Assembly: GCF_020640915.1 (NCBI RefSeq)
Contig: NZ_JADWDC010000016.1
Coordinates: 16,282 to 80,281 of the forward strand
Source of the DNA: Waterburya agarophytonicola KI4
GTDB taxonomy: Bacteria > Cyanobacteriota > Cyanobacteriia > Cyanobacteriales > Xenococcaceae
Direction of reading: 5' to 3'
DNA: 64,000 nt
Shown here: positions 1 to 8,625 of the stretch, piece after piece
How positions within the stretch are numbered: position 1 is the stretch's first letter
Layout of the letters: each line of letters begins with the position of its first letter
Translations under genes and position numbers: made by a program
The notes under the pieces: generated by a model
What the model was told of the DNA's origin: nothing
Seen by the model: only the letters and a program-made list of their open reading frames with translations
The model's database searches: none

Positions 1-1077
1 CTATTGAAGCATTTAGCCGAACATAGTCTGCTGACTATTGCTACCACTCACTACGGAGAATTAAAGGCTCTCAAGTATCAAGATGAGCGATTTGAGAATG
101 CTTCGGTAGAATTTGATGATAATACTCTTCAACCAACTTATCGTCTCCTGTGGGGCATTCCTGGGCGTTCTAATGCTCTTACTATTGCCCAGCGTTTGGG
201 GTTAGATAGCAAAATTGTCGAAGAAGCTCAATCTTTGGTGGGGACGGGTTCGTCCTATGATGTCAATGAAGTAATTGCAGCCCTAGAAGCCCAAAGAAGA
301 GAACAAGAAGCCAAGGCAACTGAAGCGGGGAAACTATTAGAAAAAACCGAACGTTTCTATTCAGAAGTATCGGCAAAAGCTTCGTCTCTCCAAGAAAGAG
401 AACAAGCCTTGAAAGTATTTCAGGAAAAGGCTGTCACTGATGCGATCGCCGATGCTAAAAAAGAAATTGCCAAAGTTATTCGTCAATTACAACAGGGGGA
501 TCGCACCATGCAAAAGACGCAACAGGCGACAGAAGCGATCGATCGCATTACCGCCCAAGAATTAGCCAAAACTCAACCACCTAAGACAGCCAAACCAGGC
601 TATAAACCCCACGTAGGAGAAAAAGTGAGGATTCCTCGTCTCAATCAAACAGGAGAAGTATTGAGTATAGATGAAACCACCGAACAATTGACAGTCAGGT
701 TTGGCATTATGAAGATTAATGTCGGTTTAACCGAAATTGAATCTCTAGACGGACAAAAAGCCGACGTCAAACCCAAAGCAAAAGCAACTACAAAAACTAC
801 TCCTGCTAAATCCAAAAAACCTGGGGTGATGGTGCGTACTTCTAAAAATACTTTAGATATTCGCGGCAGTCGGGTTAATAATGCGGAAATGGAAATTGAT
901 AATGCGATCGCCCATGCGATAGAATCAGGAGTGCTTTGGATTATTCACGGCAAAGGAACGGGACGTTTGCGCGAAGGAGTCCATGAATATCTCAAAAGTC
1001 ATTCCCAAGTAGATAAATTTGAACTAGCCGAGCAAAAAGAAGGTGGTTCGGGCGTGACTGTGGTACACATTAAATGA
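1..1077 (+). CDS. mutS2: MutS2 family ATPase/nuclease, C-terminal part (5' end outside window)
   Basis: The window opens inside this gene, so only the last ~358 codons are visible and the reading frame is open from base 1. The first visible residues (TTHYGELKALKYQ) are the end of the MutS-type ATPase domain. A long charged coiled coil follows (about residues 85-190 of the visible part), then a small beta domain (HVGEKVRIPRLNQTGEV), and finally an Smr domain (about 285-357) with the LDIRG and HGKGTGRLREG motifs typical of Smr nucleases. MutS2 proteins act on branched DNA or on stalled ribosomes rather than in mismatch repair. The Walker motifs lie upstream of the window and cannot be checked. 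No operon partner follows. Confidence 0.93.
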   Translation, partial: LLKHLAEHSLLTIATTHYGELKALKYQDERFENASVEFDDNTLQPTYRLLWGIPGRSNALTIAQRLGLDSKIVEEAQSLVGTGSSYDVNEVIAALEAQRREQEAKATEAGKLLEKTERFYSEVSAKASSLQEREQALKVFQEKAVTDAIADAKKEIAKVIRQLQQGDRTMQKTQQATEAIDRITAQELAKTQPPKTAKPGYKPHVGEKVRIPRLNQTGEVLSIDETTEQLTVRFGIMKINVGLTEIESLDGQKADVKPKAKATTKTTPAKSKKPGVMVRTSKNTLDIRGSRVNNAEMEIDNAIAHAIESGVLWIIHGKGTGRLREGVHEYLKSHSQVDKFELAEQKEGGSGVTVVHIK

Positions 1078-1232
1078 AAAACTAGTTAACTAAAGAACAT
1101 TTTAAATGTAGAATCAAATCAGAGCTATACAGTCAGAGCAATACTGTAGATGTAATTCAAGTATATACTAAGATGTCAATCGAAAAATATTGCTCTAACC
1201 TTAAAGTGTAATATTTGATTTTTTTTAGCCCC

Positions 1233-1466
1233 ATGACCTCCCTGATCAAAAAACAACCTGCTTTCTCATCTCTCATAGCAAAAAAAAACAGAGTGGCTCT
1301 TTTAGACAACAAAGTCATTTCTGCCAGTGGTAGAACTTTCGATCTGGTTTTAGGAGTTTTTACCGCAGCGATCGCCTTTCCTTTGGTTAGCTTAACTATA
1401 GTGTTGAGTGTTTTCTTTTCTGACGATCGATGGGAAGAATTTTGGGATAAGTTTTTAGAAAACTAG
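1233..1466 (+). CDS. small membrane protein, unknown function
   Basis: A 77-residue protein that I do not recognise. It has a basic N-terminal third, one or two hydrophobic stretches in the middle (about residues 38-62, including VLGVFTAAIAFPLVSL) and an acidic, aromatic tail (DDRWEEFWDKF). This suggests a small membrane-bound protein. The ATG at 1233 is chosen; an in-frame TTG at 1215 would add six residues. It contains a HIP1-type GCGATCGC site. It is flanked by 155 bp of AT-rich DNA upstream and converges on the next gene. It may be genuine, but the evidence is only its length and plausible composition. Confidence 0.5.
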   Translation: MTSLIKKQPAFSSLIAKKNRVALLDNKVISASGRTFDLVLGVFTAAIAFPLVSLTIVLSVFFSDDRWEEFWDKFLEN

Positions 1467-1481
1467 TACTCTTGTTAGTAC

Positions 1482-2453
1482 CTAATCATCCAATTTGTTA
1501 GTTAATTTTTGTAATTCGTGGAACTTCTCTCGCCCTTCGTTATATTTATTACTGGGATATCCCATAACATTATGGATAATCCATTTTTGGGGTTTGCCAT
1601 CTTTTAACAATAACGAAATAGCCCGTTCCATAATTTCATCGTCATCAAAACAATATTCCTTCATAAAACTGCTCACTTTACGAAAACTACTCTTACTATT
1701 TGACTCGTTCAAGTTTAAATATACTTTTGCCAATAAAGTTTTACAGGATTTGGGCTTATTTTCATTGGAAACAATTTCTCCCCAAGCTGCATCTGGTATT
1801 TGGGCAACATATTTGCTTTGACTATCTTTAGCAGTTAGTTTTTTGGCTAAAGACTTCAATCTAGTAGGACTAGCGGAAAGAATATGGCGGTATAAATAAT
1901 CTACCGCGACTCCTTCGAGTAAACTGTTGCCTAAAAGCTCGATCTGTTTTACCGATGAATCTCGTGACAATTCTGGTTTGAGGTAAGGTTTTAACAAAGG
2001 AACAATCAAATGTTTTTGTAACCAGTTGCGCGCCTGAGAAAAACCGCGATCGATATAGATTGCTCCCACCAGCGCCTTAAATGCCTTTTCAAAGGGATTG
2101 CTTTGCTTGACTCGCAACCGATGTCGTTCCTCTTTCAACCCTAGAAATGGATAGCTTTCCCCAAGCTGAAGATCGTACCAAAGCTTAGTTAAGCGATCTG
2201 ACTCGGTTAATTTATCTCGTAATGCTTTGAGCTTGCCAACTTGAAAATGGGAAAAATTGTCGCATATATAATCGACAATAATCAAATTCAGCATCGTCTC
2301 GCCGAGATATGTCAAACGTTGGTTATCAATTTCTGGTTCTTCAATTAGTTTGGCATAGGAAGGATGAATTAACGCCAGACGGAGGGTTTCATCATATTTA
2401 AAATTGATGCTGATTTTTTGTTCGACTCGCGATGAATCCCAATTATCACTCAT
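1482..2453 (-). CDS. degenerate tandem RNase III-fold protein, probably catalytically dead
   Basis: A 323-residue protein with an RNase III-like N-terminal half: ALIHPSYA (canonical ALTHRSYA) at ~27-34, the signature region NQRLTYLGETML at 44-55, and AFKALVGAIYID at 124-135. The acidic metal ligands of real RNase III appear lost: the E38/E41/D45/D114/E117 equivalents (E. coli numbering) read Q45/T48/E52/K123/K126. The second half (about 168-265) aligns by eye to the first, QIELLGNSLL matching QRLTYLGETML and SCKTLLAKVYLN matching AFKALVGAIYID, so the fold seems duplicated within one chain. There is no recognisable double-stranded RNA-binding domain. A role in binding structured RNA without cutting is inference. 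It is transcribed alone, convergent with the small gene before it. Confidence 0.75.
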   Translation of the reverse strand: MSDNWDSSRVEQKISINFKYDETLRLALIHPSYAKLIEEPEIDNQRLTYLGETMLNLIIVDYICDNFSHFQVGKLKALRDKLTESDRLTKLWYDLQLGESYPFLGLKEERHRLRVKQSNPFEKAFKALVGAIYIDRGFSQARNWLQKHLIVPLLKPYLKPELSRDSSVKQIELLGNSLLEGVAVDYLYRHILSASPTRLKSLAKKLTAKDSQSKYVAQIPDAAWGEIVSNENKPKSCKTLLAKVYLNLNESNSKSSFRKVSSFMKEYCFDDDEIMERAISLLLKDGKPQKWIIHNVMGYPSNKYNEGREKFHELQKLTNKLDD

Positions 2454-2569
2454 TTATTGCTGTAGGTTAATCGATTAGGGCAAAAAGGCTATTAGCTCAA
2501 AAGTAGCAGAAAGCAAGTAGCAATAAGCATTCCTTCGATAAACTCTTTAAAAAAATTAATTCATCAAAT

Positions 2570-2602
2570 AAAAATCCTCCCCAGAATAAACCTTGGAAGG
2601 AT
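2570..2602 (-). terminator. intrinsic terminator of psb27
   Basis: Read on the minus strand, ATCCTTCC pairs with GGGAGGAT (8 bp, one G-U pair) and is followed directly by a run of T. It lies about 53 bp beyond the psb27 stop codon. Confidence 0.7.
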
Positions 2603-2654
2603 AGACAATATTTAAAGAATATTTAAAGTAAAAAAACTATCTGTTAAAGCTAAC

Positions 2655-3059
2655 TTACACGCCTCTTTTCAAAGAAATTTCTACTTGTCTAAATTCTTGA
2701 GTTAGACGCTTTTTAAGTTTGTCTGGTAAGGGGCGATTACCATAGGAGCTATAATAACCAGCGATCGCATTTAAGGCGGTTTGCATAGTCGTAAAAGAGC
2801 GCAGCCCAGAAGTCTTAGAATTGCGACGATAACGAGAAGCATAGTCGCTGATTTGCTTGCGTGCTAGAGTCACAACTTCTTTTTTGTTGCTAGCATCGTC
2901 AGGTAGATCGATTGCGGTTCTTAAATTCTCTAGTACAGCGACAGTATCTTGGTTATAATTTCCCGATAATCCAGAAGGATTAGAACCACAACCAATCAAA
3001 CTAAAAGAAACTACTAGAACTAGAGCTAGTATGCGAGATAAGTATTTTTTTGAAAACAT
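2655..3059 (-). CDS. psb27: photosystem II assembly lipoprotein Psb27
   Basis: A 134-residue protein with a lipoprotein signal peptide: basic MFSKKY, a hydrophobic core, and the lipobox LIGC with the acylated Cys at about residue 24. The mature part carries the Psb27 pattern: GNYNQDTVAVLENLRTAIDL, then LPDD, and a helix containing RKQISDYASRYRR. In cyanobacteria Psb27 sits on the lumenal face of CP43 in immature photosystem II and keeps the manganese cluster site accessible during assembly and repair. The length is normal for the family. The gene stands alone, with its own terminator downstream. Confidence 0.93.
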   Translation of the reverse strand: MFSKKYLSRILALVLVVSFSLIGCGSNPSGLSGNYNQDTVAVLENLRTAIDLPDDASNKKEVVTLARKQISDYASRYRRNSKTSGLRSFTTMQTALNAIAGYYSSYGNRPLPDKLKKRLTQEFRQVEISLKRGV

Positions 3060-3202
3060 AAATTTTTTGTAAACGATCCCAGGTTCAAACTATCCTACCA
3101 AGAAATTGACCGCGAGATTCGACCAGATTATCTGGCATTGAAAGATCGCTGTCGTACTACACTTTTGATTGTGATTGCCAAAAATAAGTTAGAGTCTGGT
3201 AA

Positions 3203-4009
3203 TTAACCAAAACGACCGCTTACATATTGCTGAGTTGCTTCTTCTTGGGGATTTTGGAAAATCTGTTCTGTGGGGGCATATTCGGCTAAATAGCCCTGAC
3301 GATTTCCACCTTCCACTTCCGTTACGTTAAAGAATCCTGTATAGTCTGCCACCCGCGAAGCTTGCTGCATATTGTGAGTAACGATCACGATAGTGTAGTT
3401 TTCTTTTAACTCGTGAATTAATTCTTCAACCTTGAGAGTAGAAATAGGATCTAAAGCCGAACAAGGCTCATCCATCAAGACCACTTCAGGTTGTAGGGCA
3501 ATAGTGCGAGCAATACACAATCTTTGCTGTTGTCCCCCACTAAGAGCCAAACCACTTTGTTTGAGTTTATCTTTTACTTCATCCCACAGTGCAGCACCCC
3601 GTAGAGATTTCTCTACCAGTTCGTCCATATTGCCTTTGTAGCCATTAATTTTCGCACCAAAGGCAATATTGTCATAAATAGATTTAGGAAAAGGATTTGG
3701 TCTTTGGAAAACCATGCCAATTTTACGTCGTACTTGTACGGGATCGATATCTTTGCCGTATAAGTTTTGATTGCGATATGTTACCAATCCTGACAAGCGA
3801 AAAATCGGAATCAAATCATTGAGGCGGTTATAACAACGTAACAGAGTACTTTTACCACAACCAGAAGGTCCAATAAACGCTGTTACCTTATTTTTAGGAA
3901 TATTAAGATAAATACCTTTAACTGCTAAAAAATCACCATAATATACATTGACATTTTCTGCTTGCAGCACTGTTTCAGTCTGATTAGCAGTTTTGTTATC
4001 GTAAACCAT
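3203..4009 (-). CDS. pstB: phosphate ABC transporter ATP-binding protein PstB
   Basis: A 268-residue ABC ATPase with Walker [10 protein letters not shown] (about 47-55), a Q-loop ([11 protein letters not shown], the PNPFP being typical of PstB), signature LSGGQQQR, Walker [13 protein letters not shown] and switch [10 protein letters not shown]. PstB energises the PstSCAB high-affinity phosphate importer at the cytoplasmic membrane. No pstS, pstC or pstA lies nearby, so this is a stand-alone copy whose partners must be elsewhere. A Pho-box-like direct repeat precedes it at 4088-4117, fitting induction by phosphate shortage. Its stop codon abuts a short open stretch (3054-3206) that looks like a gene relic. 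Confidence 0.93.
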   Translation of the reverse strand: MVYDNKTANQTETVLQAENVNVYYGDFLAVKGIYLNIPKNKVTAFIGPSGCGKSTLLRCYNRLNDLIPIFRLSGLVTYRNQNLYGKDIDPVQVRRKIGMVFQRPNPFPKSIYDNIAFGAKINGYKGNMDELVEKSLRGAALWDEVKDKLKQSGLALSGGQQQRLCIARTIALQPEVVLMDEPCSALDPISTLKVEELIHELKENYTIVIVTHNMQQASRVADYTGFFNVTEVEGGNRQGYLAEYAPTEQIFQNPQEEATQQYVSGRFG

Positions 4010-4379
4010 AAAACTTTCTTGCTCTAAAATCTAAATTGATATATCGAATTCTTTCTTATTCCCATTAAACTCAATCCTAATAGGCAACAGTTATGACTAT
4101 TTTAACTTTTGGTAAAGAAATTTTTGATCGTTTTTTAAACTGGAATCTCCAAAATCATCTATAGTTTTAAAGTTTTTAAATAGTCAACATCCCTAGAATT
4201 ATGTTACGTCAAACCAGAACAAGTATAAATAGTAAAATCAAAATTGAGCGAAAATTGAGCGCAATTTTATTGATTATCTCCCCCAAAGATCTCCCAAGTT
4301 CCCCTAGAATTCATCTTTGACGACCCAAATAGTTAACAAATATTTACAATAGTTGCTAAGGTATATAAAAAAGGTTGTT
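4010..4379. other. 370-bp divergent intergenic region
   Basis: Control region between pstB (leftward) and the MBL-fold gene (rightward). It holds a Pho-box-like repeat at 4088-4117 and an 11-bp tandem duplication (AAAATTGAGCG twice, 4240-4261). A 39-codon open frame at 4201-4320 has no recognisable content. Confidence 0.6.
4088..4117 (-). promoter_or_regulatory. candidate Pho box upstream of pstB
   Basis: On the minus strand three 8-mers spaced by 3 bp read CTTTACCA, GTTAAAAT and CATAACTG, an 11-bp period. The cyanobacterial Pho-box consensus is roughly YTTAAMMW repeated every 11 bp; by eye the first two copies match 7 of 8 positions and the third is weak. The site lies 79-108 bp before the pstB start. 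Confidence 0.45.
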
Positions 4380-5141
4380 ATGAATCTTACTTATTTAGAT
4401 AGTAATTCTTGGTTGATAGAAATAGACGGTCAAAGAATCTTGCTCGATCCTTGGCTGGTAGGAGAGTTGACCTTTGGTAATCTGGATTGGTTGTTTTGCG
4501 GTAAAAAAAATAATCCCCAACCCATTCCCACAGACATAGATTTAATTCTTTTATCTCAGGGATTAGAAGATCACGCCCATCCTCCTACCCTCAAAAAATT
4601 AGACAAACAAATTCCCGTAGTAGCGTCTCCCAATGGAACAAAAGTAGTTCGAGAATTGGGTTACAGTACGATAACTACTCTAGATCATGGCGAAAATTTC
4701 CAATTAGGAACTACAGTAGAGATTAAAGCCGTTCCAGGTTCTCCTATCGGCCCTACCCTGACAGAAAATGGTTACATCATTAAAGGATTGGAGTCCCATA
4801 AAAGCATTTATTATGAACCCCATGGCTACCACGATGATTCTTTAAAAGATGCTGCGCCCATTGATGTAATTATTACTCCCATTACCAATCTTAAATTACC
4901 CCTACTCGGAGCAGTAATTAAAGGACAAGAAACCGCATTGCAAGTATGCCAGTGGCTCAAGCCCCAAGTAATTTTATCTACCGCCGCAGGAGGAGATATC
5001 GATTTTAGCGGTTTATTAATGTCGATTCTCAAAGCAGATGGTAGTGTGGAGGAATTTAGCGAGCTTTTGTTGCAAAATAATCTTTCTACTAAAGCAGTCG
5101 ATCCTCCATCGGGAGAGACTATTGAACTATCTTTAGTTTAA
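4380..5141 (+). CDS. MBL-fold metallohydrolase-like protein with altered HxHxDH motif
   Basis: A 253-residue protein of the metallo-beta-lactamase fold, UlaG-like (MNLTYLDSNSWLIEIDG, LLDPWLVGE). The classic metal motif HxHxDH reads Q60-G-L62-E-D64-H65, so the first two histidines are gone while D64 and H65 remain. I recall the same SQGLxDHAH wording in cyanobacterial and plastid relatives, so this looks like a family trait rather than damage. Substrate unknown. The ATG at 4380 is preferred over an upstream in-frame TTG (4353) because the fold begins right at it. The AI-2E gene follows 14 bp later, suggesting cotranscription. Confidence 0.8.
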   Translation: MNLTYLDSNSWLIEIDGQRILLDPWLVGELTFGNLDWLFCGKKNNPQPIPTDIDLILLSQGLEDHAHPPTLKKLDKQIPVVASPNGTKVVRELGYSTITTLDHGENFQLGTTVEIKAVPGSPIGPTLTENGYIIKGLESHKSIYYEPHGYHDDSLKDAAPIDVIITPITNLKLPLLGAVIKGQETALQVCQWLKPQVILSTAAGGDIDFSGLLMSILKADGSVEEFSELLLQNNLSTKAVDPPSGETIELSLV

Positions 5142-5155
5142 ATGACGCGCCCTAT

Positions 5156-6244
5156 ATGAACAATAACCGAATTTCTCTTTCTCTTACCAATATTGCCCTG
5201 CTGATTTTGCTTCCTTTGTTGTTAATTTTGTTATGGCAATTACGGAGCTTGATTGTGGTGCTGATGGTTGCGATAGTACTGGCTGCTACCTTAGCTCCTA
5301 TTGTTAATACGACTCAAAAACTAGGAATACCCAGATTTTTAGCAGTTTTAATCGTTTATGCTAGCTTAATCGGTACTTTGACTATTTTTGGTTTAATTAT
5401 AGGGCCTACCGTAGCAGAACAAATTCAACGTTTGATCGGGAAATTACCTGTTTATCTAGAAGCATTGCGATCGCTTTTATCAGATCTGATTCTGCGTTTT
5501 GGCATGGACGACACTGCTGCGCCAAATATTATCAATCAATTGCTGGACGTACAGGGATTAATTTCTTGGGCAATTCGTTCCAGCCAACAACTGGTAGTTC
5601 GCTCTTATAGCGTCACTAGAGGTATCATCGGTAGTGTTTTAGGGGCTTTATTGGCATTGTTACTTTCTGCATATATGCTCTCCAATTCCAACCAACTCCT
5701 AGAGGATATTATTAACCTGTTTCCCGCCCCTTGGAATCAAAGGTTGGCAGCTCAAATTGAACCTGTAGCCAAAAGAATGGGGGGGTATATCCAGGGCAGA
5801 ATATTAGTTTCTAGCATTTTAGGCGTGGTTATTAGTATCAGCCTCAAATTCTTGGGTTTATCGGAATTAGCTTTGGGTTTGGGAGTAATTGCTGGGTTTA
5901 CCAATCTAATTCCCTTTTTTGGGCCTGTTTTGGGGGCAATTCCCGCCTTGATTGTTGCTGTTGCTCAAGGAGGACTGAGTTTTTTCTCAGTATTGTTGCT
6001 TTTTGTAATCGTCCAAAATTTGGAAACTTATCTTCTAGATCCCCTACTTGTGGGTAATTCGGTTAAAGTTTCTCCCCTATATCAGCTATTAGCTGTTTTG
6101 GGTGGGGCGCAGGTATTAGGAATCATTGGTGCGTTAATTGTACCGCCCTGGATTGCGGGGATGGGAGTATTGCTCGAAAATCTCTATATCAAGCCCAAAT
6201 TGATTATGGAAGGACAATACAATCTTTCGGTAAATTCAGATTAA
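5156..6244 (+). CDS. AI-2E family transporter (PerM/YdiK-type membrane protein)
   Basis: A 362-residue integral membrane protein with about seven to eight hydrophobic segments. It has the family layout: two N-terminal helices (ALLILLPLLLILLW; VVLMVAIVLAATLAP), a soluble amphipathic region (about 95-150), and a C-terminal helix bundle with NLIPFFGPVLGAIPA and the late QNLETYLLDPLLVG motif. Members are proposed autoinducer-2 exporters or Na+/H+ antiporters, and substrates cannot be told from sequence. It probably forms an operon with the preceding MBL-fold gene. Length is normal. Confidence 0.88.
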   Translation: MNNNRISLSLTNIALLILLPLLLILLWQLRSLIVVLMVAIVLAATLAPIVNTTQKLGIPRFLAVLIVYASLIGTLTIFGLIIGPTVAEQIQRLIGKLPVYLEALRSLLSDLILRFGMDDTAAPNIINQLLDVQGLISWAIRSSQQLVVRSYSVTRGIIGSVLGALLALLLSAYMLSNSNQLLEDIINLFPAPWNQRLAAQIEPVAKRMGGYIQGRILVSSILGVVISISLKFLGLSELALGLGVIAGFTNLIPFFGPVLGAIPALIVAVAQGGLSFFSVLLLFVIVQNLETYLLDPLLVGNSVKVSPLYQLLAVLGGAQVLGIIGALIVPPWIAGMGVLLENLYIKPKLIMEGQYNLSVNSD

Positions 6245-6329
6245 TTTTTTTGTAAAAATAATCCCATCTAAATCATGAAAACATTAATCATCTTAGATGA
6301 GATTGTGATTGTTAACTGGTAAGTTTTAA

Positions 6330-7322
6330 TTACAAAAACCAACCATAAGAATGCAAACCCTGACCTAAAAGATTCACTCCCAAATAACACACCCAGACAA
6401 CTACAAACCCAATTGCTGCCAGAATTGCGGGCTTTCTACCCTGCCAACCCCGAGTAATTCTAGCGTGGAGATAGGCAGCAAATACCAACCAAGTAATAAA
6501 TGCCCAGGTTTCTTTGGGATCCCAACTCCAATACGAACCCCAAGCTTCATTTGCCCAGACTCCACCAGCAATAATACCAATGGTTAATAAAGGAAATCCT
6601 AACCCAATGACGCGATAGCTAATATTATCTAAAGTGTCTGCCAGACTCAAACGTTCGGGAGATAGGGTTACTGTTTCGGTTTGGGGTAAATCTAAGACTG
6701 CGGTAGTACCACTATTAGAGTTGCTAGGATAAACATTTTCGGGAGTAGGTTGGACTGTCTTTTGCTTAACGCGATCGCGAAAACTACCAGTCCCTACCGA
6801 ACTACCTTTAAGTTCTACTTTTTGTCCGCGAGTGATAATCAAAAATCCAATGGCGATCGCACTGCCTACCATTAAGGTAGAATAACTCAGCATCATCACG
6901 CTAACGTGCATCATCAACCAATTGGATTTTAATGCGGGTACTAAAGGCGCAGATTCCTGCATTTCTACAGGTAGACTCAAGGCAGCAAAAGCAGTAATTC
7001 CCATAGCTACAGGGCTGGTTACTACTCCTACTAATCGGCTGCGACTCATTCTTTCGGCGATGAAGTGTATGGTGGTAATTCCCCACCCTAAGAAAAAGAG
7101 AGATTCGTAAAGATTACTGAGAGGAAAATAACCAGCCTCTAGCCAACGCGAAGCTAATAAGGTTGCCATACAGAGGTTGGCGATCGCCATGCCAATCGAT
7201 CCCAGGGTTGCTAGATAAGGCAAATTGGGAAATGCAGCCCCTCCCCAATAAATCAACATCGTCACTAGCAACACTCCAAAGGAGGTGTTATCTAGTAAAC
7301 TTTCTAATGCTATTAAATCCAT
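6330..7322 (-). CDS. ccsA: cytochrome c biogenesis protein CcsA (system II haem handling)
   Basis: A 330-residue polytopic membrane protein with the tryptophan-rich haem motif [13 protein letters not shown] near residues 263-275. It has conserved histidines around HFIAERM (about 85) and [10 protein letters not shown] (about 139), and a final H in QGLHSYGWF. CcsA works with Ccs1 to deliver haem across the thylakoid or plasma membrane for c-type cytochromes such as cytochrome f and c6. A hydrophilic loop (about 170-215) is longer than in minimal chloroplast versions. Ccs1 is not in the window. It converges with the AI-2E gene; an imperfect hairpin (6265-6271 with 6293-6299) lies between their ends. 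Confidence 0.92.
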   Translation of the reverse strand: MDLIALESLLDNTSFGVLLVTMLIYWGGAAFPNLPYLATLGSIGMAIANLCMATLLASRWLEAGYFPLSNLYESLFFLGWGITTIHFIAERMSRSRLVGVVTSPVAMGITAFAALSLPVEMQESAPLVPALKSNWLMMHVSVMMLSYSTLMVGSAIAIGFLIITRGQKVELKGSSVGTGSFRDRVKQKTVQPTPENVYPSNSNSGTTAVLDLPQTETVTLSPERLSLADTLDNISYRVIGLGFPLLTIGIIAGGVWANEAWGSYWSWDPKETWAFITWLVFAAYLHARITRGWQGRKPAILAAIGFVVVWVCYLGVNLLGQGLHSYGWFL

Positions 7323-7525
7323 AGTGTTTTATTATCTTCCCTTGCTTTCAATCTTAAATCTTATTAGTAGTTAGCTTTTCTCTGACAGATACCGCTTTAG
7401 ATATAGCTGTCAGTTTTTCAAAAGAATTGCGATCGCATTTTTAGCCACACTCTTATTATCTCTCATTACTTTAATGTAGAGACAAGTCCGTAGTCCAGGG
7501 AACAAAATCTTCACCCAGTCACCTC

Positions 7526-7557
7526 GTCTTAATGTCTTAATGTCTTAATGTCTTAAT
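7526..7557. repeat. four tandem copies of GTCTTAAT
   Basis: An 8-bp unit is repeated four times without error. The array runs into the stop codon of the leftward permease gene, so the last residues and the 3' untranslated region of that gene are built from the repeat. Confidence 0.9.
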
Positions 7558-8509
7558 ACTTAACCCTCGGATCGAGCAAAGCGTAGACTAAATCGGCAAT
7601 TAAATTAAATAACACGATCAAAATAGCGTAGATAAAAGCGATCGCCATAACTACAGGAGTATCGCTGCGATAAATAGAATCAATTAGCAACGCGCCAATA
7701 CCAGGTACGCGAAATACTTGTTCGGTAACTAATGCACCCGTAAAAATTGCAGGAATATCTAAGGCAATTAAAGTCACTACGGGAATCATCGCATTACGCA
7801 GGACATGATTTTTAATAACGGCGAACTTACTCAATCCCTTAGATAAGGCAGTGGTTACATATTCTTGCTTTAATTCATCTAAAACTGCCGAACGAATAAA
7901 ACGCATCAAAATTGCTGCATGATATAACGCTAAAACCGATATGGGCATAATCGATTGTCGAACTTGAGCGAGAAAGCTTTGCCAGTCTGTTACTTGGAGG
8001 GTGCTGTTGTAGATAAAAGGAAACCAACGTAACTGCACGCTAAAAATAATTATAAAAAGTAATCCTGTAAAAAAAGGAGGAATGGAAAAACCCAAAAAAG
8101 CGATCGTGGTAATCAGGCGATCTGCGATCGAATATCTTTTGATCGCCGAAATAATACCTAAAGGAAAAGCAAGTAATAAACCAATAAAATACGCAATTCC
8201 CACAATCCAAAAAGTAGTCAACAATCTTTGAGCTAGGAGTTGAGCTACGGGACTTCTACTATTAAAAGAATAGCCCATATCTCCTCTAACAAATGATATT
8301 AACCACTTGAAATAACGAATATAAACTGGTCGGTCTAGACCAAAAGATTTACGTATATTTTCTCTTACGACCGCAGTAATTGCAGGATTAGAAGCAAATT
8401 CACCTAAGGGATCTCCTGGAGCTACTGCCAAGATAGTAAAAATAATGATGCTGATAACAACTAAAGTAGGAATTGCAATTAATAGTCTTTTAATAAAATA
8501 TTGACCCAT
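7553..8509 (-). CDS. DppB/OppB-type ABC transporter permease
   Basis: A 318-residue inner-membrane permease of the dipeptide/oligopeptide/nickel importer family. It has six hydrophobic segments, the N-terminal pattern of a helix followed by a long loop with GDMGYSFNSRSPV, and a C-terminal cytoplasmic EAA loop (RNAMIPVVTLIALDIPAIF) that contacts the ATPase. It ends with the family hallmark LLDPRVKY. The cognate second permease, ATPases and binding protein are not adjacent, a common arrangement in cyanobacteria. The substrate cannot be specified. The stop codon lies within an 8-bp tandem repeat array. Confidence 0.9.
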   Translation of the reverse strand: MGQYFIKRLLIAIPTLVVISIIIFTILAVAPGDPLGEFASNPAITAVVRENIRKSFGLDRPVYIRYFKWLISFVRGDMGYSFNSRSPVAQLLAQRLLTTFWIVGIAYFIGLLLAFPLGIISAIKRYSIADRLITTIAFLGFSIPPFFTGLLFIIIFSVQLRWFPFIYNSTLQVTDWQSFLAQVRQSIMPISVLALYHAAILMRFIRSAVLDELKQEYVTTALSKGLSKFAVIKNHVLRNAMIPVVTLIALDIPAIFTGALVTEQVFRVPGIGALLIDSIYRSDTPVVMAIAFIYAILIVLFNLIADLVYALLDPRVKY

Positions 8510-8625
8510 TATTTTATTTCTAAATTAAGTTAAATAGCCTAATGACGTTCTATTAATAAATAGACTATTATTGTTGATAATTGTAAAGTTTTTCCACAAA
8601 TATAAAACATAATTTGTAAGATAGC

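Noticed and set aside
1495..1821. Plus-strand open frame of 108 codons antisense to the RNase III-like gene
   Set aside because: It lies wholly within a better-supported gene and has no family resemblance.
3061..3110. GGTTCAAA-like stretch considered as a tRNA T-arm
   Set aside because: No acceptor stem or anticodon arm can be folded around it.
4201..4320. 39-codon frame in the pstB/MBL spacer
   Set aside because: No ribosome site and partly made of an 11-bp tandem duplication.
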